DNA of 64,000 nt from Marchantia polymorpha subsp. ruderalis (Eukaryota > Streptophyta > Marchantiopsida > Marchantiales > Marchantiaceae): NCBI GenBank assembly GCA_037833965.1, contig AP031352.1, positions 16,906,501 to 16,970,500 of the forward strand, written 5' to 3'. Positions 58,745 through 64,000 of this stretch are shown here, in pieces; position 1 is the first letter of the stretch; every line of letters starts with the position of its first letter. The notes under the pieces were generated by a model that was not told the origin of the DNA, did not search any database, and was given only the letters and a program-made list of their open reading frames with translations. The translations under genes and the position numbers were made by a program.

Positions 58745-59100
58745 CTGAGCACAGTCTCCACGACTCCTTGAAAGGAGCTCCATGTTGCTCGTCCTCAGGT
58801 ATGCACGTCCCAACGCACAATCGCAGCGTTTCGATCTCCAACAGCAGCACGGCTTCCAGACCCCTGGACTGCAAAAGACGCTCGAAAGGCCAAAAAATCC
58901 TTGAAAACTACCAATTGTCGAATAGATCTTCAATATAATGGAGGACTCTGTTGTAATCCTAGAAGACGGCCATAACTTGAGCTCGTGAGGCAGCTGCCAA
59001 GGGAGCCTTCGTCCTAATCTTCATCTTCCCAAGCGGAGTTCCGAAGATGAGCTGTGGCTGAATGACGAGAGCACTACCCAGACGCTTGTATTTATGCGAG
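58745..59100 (-). promoter_or_regulatory. 5' leader and TATA-like box of the extensin gene
   Basis: On the minus strand CATAAATAC (59096-59088) is a reasonable TATA box. A transcription start about 30 bases downstream would lie near 59060, leaving a leader of about 315 bases. This is inference from motif and distance. Confidence 0.5.
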
Positions 59101-60261
59101 TCCGGCCATCGTTGATCATCGTCTTGCATCGCGATAGACAGGAGTCAAATGGAAGACATGGGCTTTGTCAACCGGGCCCAGCTCAAGTCCAGCTCCAAAA
59201 AGTCTTCTCATACTACATCCGTTTGATCTCTGAAGACTTGCGGGTCGTCGAGACAATTTCAAAAGGTCTAAAAGGATTTCGAGTCTAAGCTGCATTAATT
59301 GCTTATCGTTTAGCCGACCGCGGCTCAGTCCACCCTGTACCTCACGTGCTACCGTCAACAACGTCAACATCGAAGCAAGAAATTTCTTCCTAGTCCTGGA
59401 AATAGCTGACTGATATCATCCCAGTCGATCTAGTCGCTGAAAATACTACACCACGACCTCGACACAACTGCAGAGTTCTTCACTCCATCGTTTCACGGAA
59501 TATTTGCTAAAACTCTAGACATCAGCTTTCTGAACAAACAGTTTATCCGAACTGCACAGTACTTCGCATGGTTGTACGTGCCTAATTTTGCTTGAAAATG
59601 GAACTGAAAGTGGTGGCTCAGACAGTGAGACCTACATTTGGAAACGAAGATAAGCTGAGCATTACAGAGGTTCAAAAGAAGCCATGTTTAAAATACTGTG
59701 CTATGTCAGCGTCGATTTTTGTGCAGAAGGTGGGTACAAATACGAATGTCGGATTGGACTCGACAATCCGTTGATTGATATTGGCCTATAAATGACAAAC
59801 CCGTGGTTGGACAAAGCGCACAACTGAGATCTTGCTGGAAGATTGTTGTCCACTCTCACATGCAAGTCATGAGTACGGAGCCCAATTCTCAAGCACTTGG
59901 GGGAGTGGCCCCCATTGGCTCACGTACATCAATGCATACTCAATGATAAAGTTCGGTCCGGATGATATCTGGCCTTAGTCAACTGTGTGAGGACTATTGA
60001 CCTGGTTGCGAATTCACGTCGATGTCCATTCTATTTACGTCACACTTTCTCTGGCATGAAGCTTGCAGTAACGCGTGGTGAAGTCAAGGTTACATATTTC
60101 CAAGCATACAATTAACGGGGCAGGGCTGATCAAGATCTATGGAGGTCTAGCTTGGGAGGTTTACATTGGAATTGTTAGCACATACGAAAATCAGATTCAG
60201 CCTAAGTGCAAATTTATCAGCTCCACTTTTTAATCTAGGAGTAGATTTTTGAATTAATTTC
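59101..60261. other. Upstream region of the extensin gene, intergenic
   Basis: No open frame with a family signature. It probably includes the distal extensin promoter. Confidence 0.5.
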
Positions 60262-60336
60262 CTCGTTCACTGAATAAGAACTGTGAATTATCATGCTAGA
60301 TTAGGAGATTCACAGTTCTTATTCAGTGAACGAGGG
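60262..60336. repeat. Perfect 28-bp inverted repeat
   Basis: The left arm 60262-60289 (CCTCGTTCACTGAATAAGAA followed by CTGTGAAT) is exactly complementary to the right arm 60309-60336, with a 19-base loop. I found no mismatch in 28 pairs. Confidence 0.95.
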
Positions 60337-61980
60337 ATTGCTGAAACACCAGAACTCTGACATATTTCTCGTGTATAATTCAAAGGCTGGCCGGTGGATA
60401 ACTATACCACGTTGAAATCCATCATTGAATGAACGAAATGCTATGGATGCCATTTCTGTCATGGGAAGACATGAGCTACTACTGTCGCTGCTTTTTAACG
60501 TTCCAGCGTCAACGACTTGCTTCGAGTTATCTGCTCCTTGTCAGAGAGCACGTGAAACATTTTGAAACAGTCATAGGGTACGATATTTACTTTATCATTT
60601 GTATGTGACCGCAGACGTGGATATTCGAACTATCTAGTACGTTCGAAGAACTGCTCCTCCATTCGGATCTGTTTCACCACCTTCTAACTGCAAGGTGGGA
60701 TCCAACTTCTTGTAAGATGCTGAAGATTAATGGAGGCTTCTTTGAGCAGGTGTGCTGATGACATGACGATCGATTTGCTTGCTCGAGAAATACACTGAAA
60801 ACAAGCAACGAGAAATGCAGTCGAACGTGCTCGTGCGTCCGCATCTGCTTCAAGTTATTATCTCTTTGTGCTGCAAGGTAAGCACGACGCATTTATGTAC
60901 TACGTGACACTTACCTCCCAAGAGATGGCTTTCGATGTACTTACTACAAACCACCTTCAAAGCACTCTGCCTATTTACATTCACAGCTGGCCGTCTCCTC
61001 GTGTTCTGTATAGGACTAATGTCATCGTGGCTTTGAAACCCAAGCATCAAAATAAAAAAAATGCTTCTGGAAACGAGAATGCAGACAAATATTACCAGAA
61101 AGTCATGCAGATAAGGCGCTCATGAATTTTCAGAAATTGGAAAAGATCTCTCGTCGTCGATGGAACTGATGTTAAAGGTCACAAATCTATGACAGTGTGT
61201 ATATGAATGTAGTAGTTGAAGTTGTGTCAATTTCCCTTGGTCGTTAAGGTGGGACCACATGCTGTACCCCAAACATAACTCCTAACGCCTCCTGAATCAG
61301 ATAAAAATCTATGAAGGACTTTGTCGGTCTCTTTAGCTTTTCGATCTTGAGATGAGGCCATGCATGTCTATGAGTTGCTTGCTGTCAGTTAATCTCTTGG
61401 AAAAATAACAAATATCCAACTGAGCATTTTCTTACTATGCGACACAGATTCACCCACTTTCTCTTTAATGTTCATGAGGAGCATGGCTATAAGCAAGTCT
61501 CGTGCTCACGGCTGTCCAACATTATCTTAGTTATTATATCTGCATGCGCCTACTTTTCCAGGTCTTCCTCTACCCACTCTAAACAACCTCCACTACATAG
61601 ACTTTGGTCGAAGCCGTCAATTCTTAGGATTATTTTGCTACAACAACCAGTAGAAATTAAGAAGTATCTCAAGCGTATGATATGAAAGGTTCACACGATC
61701 GATGCACTAACCTTCTACTTCAACTTAAAGTTATTCACATATTTCATGCAAATAAGTTTAACATCATACTTTACATATTTTTGTTAGGTACAAATATTAT
61801 CACCTATCATTATCTTGGTACATCATTAACTTCCGTTATTTTCTCACAATACTTATATCTTCATATATTGACACAAATAATACTCAATCATAGTTAAGGC
61901 AGATCTACCAGCATATTCATTTTATCTATCAATAAAATTTACTTTTGGTGGGTGTAAGATAACAAGACTAAATCATACAA
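60337..61980. other. Intergenic, nothing identified
   Basis: Short frames such as 60868-61125 and 61437-61685 have no recognised domain or codon pattern. No RNA gene was seen. Confidence 0.5.
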
Positions 61981-61995
61981 TATGAAATGCGCAAT

Positions 61996-62394
61996 TAGGC
62001 CTCGGCAAGGTAACTTTTAGGTTTATCCGATATATCTGTAAAAGATAGAGGTAAAAGGCTGGGTTATAGGTAAGGTAAAGGTAGAGCTGAATGGATTATC
62101 CGGTAAAGACCAGGTAATCCTTTACCATTGCAAAAGACAGAGTTCATGGCACGGCTCGTCGAAGCGTGAAACAAATAACCCGTAAACCCTAAATTACGGG
62201 CGACCCGGTAAATTACCCTATACAGAAGCTCAGCCTTTACCTTTTACCGATTTAACTGGTAACCTTATACCTTTTTAGAATGCAAACCAGGAACCAGGTA
62301 AATTACCCTTAGGTAGATAGTAGTGGTAGGTAAACGGTAAGGTAAAGGCCCATGCATTACCCGGTAACCTTTTGCTTTACCTTGCCTAGGTCTA
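61996..62394. mobile_element. hAT-like MITE of 399 bp
   Basis: The left end reads TAGGCCTCGGCAAGGTAAC, and the right end, read inward, TAGACCTAGGCAAGGTAAAG. Flanking 8-mers TGCGCAAT (61988-61995) and TTCGCAAT (62395-62402) agree at seven positions, an 8-bp target duplication as in hAT elements. The interior is packed with GGTAA and TTACC words on both strands and has no coding frame. It is unrelated in sequence to the MITE at 53109 but has the same architecture. Confidence 0.8.
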
Positions 62395-64000
62395 TTCGCA
62401 ATCCATACCATAGTCAAACTTGACTACAAATTAAAGGGTTCATCCTTCTCAACAACATTCACCAATCAAAACCCTAATTGCTAGAAATCAATTGAATCAC
62501 ATCATAAAATTTCAAAATTTTCTCTATAAATTTTAATCTTGAATCCAGAGATTTATTAATGTTGGAATGTTCACATGGCACCAATTTTCAATAACGAGTG
62601 TTTCAAATCACACAATCATGAACGTCTAATATACAACATTAAAAAAAATTAAATCTCACATATGGATAAATATTTGGTACTAACTCAAAACCAATATAAA
62701 CATCCACTGTCATTGGTGAATTTTACTTCAAGTAGACACAATCACAAACATGAAATCTATGACTTGAAAGTAGATATTCATCTGCTTAGATGATAACTTA
62801 ACAAGTATATCTATGTTAAATAACTATGGCTCTCAAATGCCATGGATATAACCCAAAGGAAGAATTCGTAGCCAACATGAAAGATCCAGGGCTTCATTAA
62901 TTTGCACGTAAATGTTTATAATTACTTAGGTTGTCTATCATAACATATAAAACACCAAAAAATTGAGAAATATAGTGAAACATTCAATCCAAGTGACCAA
63001 CACAAGAGACGTCGTATAATGTGGTTCATCTTCAAAAGGTCTATTTACGCTGGGAAATATCACTCGTGAGGATTATTCCAGGTCTTTAAAGAAATAATGA
63101 CTAGGGTATTTAACCCCAGTCATTATTTAGTTGGGACCTAAGGTTACTCCTTATCTGGAGTTCACCTCAACAAAAGAATGATTCTAAGAGATGCTTTGTG
63201 GATAAATTGATAGCACATGTTTGTCTATGGTAGCTTAATGTCTCGTTCTCAAAAATAATACGCTAGGTAAGCAATGATTTCGACCCTTCCATATTTCATT
63301 CCCGATATACTTGAAATTGATGAGTCCTCATAGAATTAGGGGGGTTAGAATTACATTTTAAAGTCCAAGAATAACTAGCATTCTAATTGAATATGAGGGT
63401 TATAATACACAAGATCGACTCCACCTTGGTTTATGGAGCTTTGCTGGCTTTTGAAAGAGCTGACAATGTACAATGCAACTTGAAGCCATGATGAATCAAT
63501 CTCTCAACCAAGAAAGCCAATTTCTATATTGGTTCATCAGAGTTTTATTATTTTACTACCTTAACTTCAATAGTACCCTGGGCCAATCAACTCAGGCTAG
63601 GTCTTAGCTCTCTTGGACTCTGCATCCTGTGAATGTGAACTCCATCTTTTTTGTATTTTTATTTATCAGATAGGATGGCGGAAAAATCCAAAAATAAATT
63701 TAAATATTATTACAAATATTTACGAAATATTAAAGAGTCAATATTCGACTGTGAATTTTTAAATCTTATATAATTCATTCAAGTCCACTACCTTTTATTT
63801 TTGCTCTTGTTACCCGACCCATGTCGATTTGGAACAGGTGTAGTCTCTTTGCACTTACATGTCTATAGATCATGCTTTTCCCAAAAGCAAAACCTTTTGT
63901 GCAAGTTGTAGGTAATCAGAATGAGAAGCAGGAGTCAAAGGGGGGTCATGCTGGACGAGTGAGAATGAATGCGTCATCCTTGCTCGACACAGAGCTCGAG
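62395..64000. other. Right-end intergenic DNA
   Basis: No gene is supported. A near-perfect inverted repeat (AAATAATGACTAGGG at 63092-63106 against CCCCAGTCATTATTT at 63114-63128, one mismatch) lies in the middle. Confidence 0.55.

Noticed and set aside
1-64000. CRISPR array, operons, riboswitches or a bacterial defence locus
   Set aside because: The window is plant nuclear DNA with spliced genes. No regular spacer-repeat array or prokaryotic gene layout is present.

Overview
This window is nuclear DNA of a land plant. The evidence is an intron-rich DOA10-type E3 ligase gene, an extensin-like SPPPP/YEY cell-wall protein gene, a chromodomain Ty3/Gypsy element primed by initiator tRNA-Met, and telobox-type AAACCCTA motifs. 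Intron sizes (about 190-840 bp), long AT-rich gaps and a multi-exon MULE/FAR1-like transposase family would fit a seed-free plant such as a moss. That placement is inference; the species cannot be named from sequence alone.

Layout. Positions 1-4.7 kb are degenerate or AT-rich with no supportable gene. From 24.6 kb down to about 5.4 kb (minus strand) lie the scattered, decayed exons of a MULE/FAR1-like transposase gene whose D-D-E catalytic positions can still be read. A dienelactone-hydrolase C-terminal fragment follows at 4.8 kb. One exon of the transposase gene is split by a minus-strand chromovirus (7311-18045), complete in structure but broken in coding capacity. Its gag is in turn split by a plus-strand, full-length but mutated LINE (11987-16659). 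The order of events reads directly: transposase gene, then chromovirus, then LINE.

Positions 24.6-42 kb are gene-poor. Two AT-rich blocks (about 26-30 and 38.3-42 kb) surround a more GC-rich stretch (30-38.3 kb) with fragments suggesting decayed genes: possibly remorin and a GH27-like glycosidase, plus one unidentified product.

Positions 42.6-50.9 kb hold the best gene, a nine-exon SUD1/CER9/DOA10-type RING-CH ubiquitin ligase (plus strand, 1172 codons by my exon model) behind a G-rich leader. Positions 51.9-55.4 kb carry a truncated 3' end of the same LINE family, a 215-bp hAT-like MITE with 8-bp target duplication, and a dead pogo/Tigger-like transposon with terminal inverted repeats. At 57.6-58.7 kb on the minus strand is an intact extensin-like gene with 32 decapeptide repeats and a TATA-like box. 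The right end contains a perfect 28-bp inverted repeat (60.26 kb) and a second hAT-like MITE (61996-62394). Only the E3 ligase and the extensin look like working host genes.
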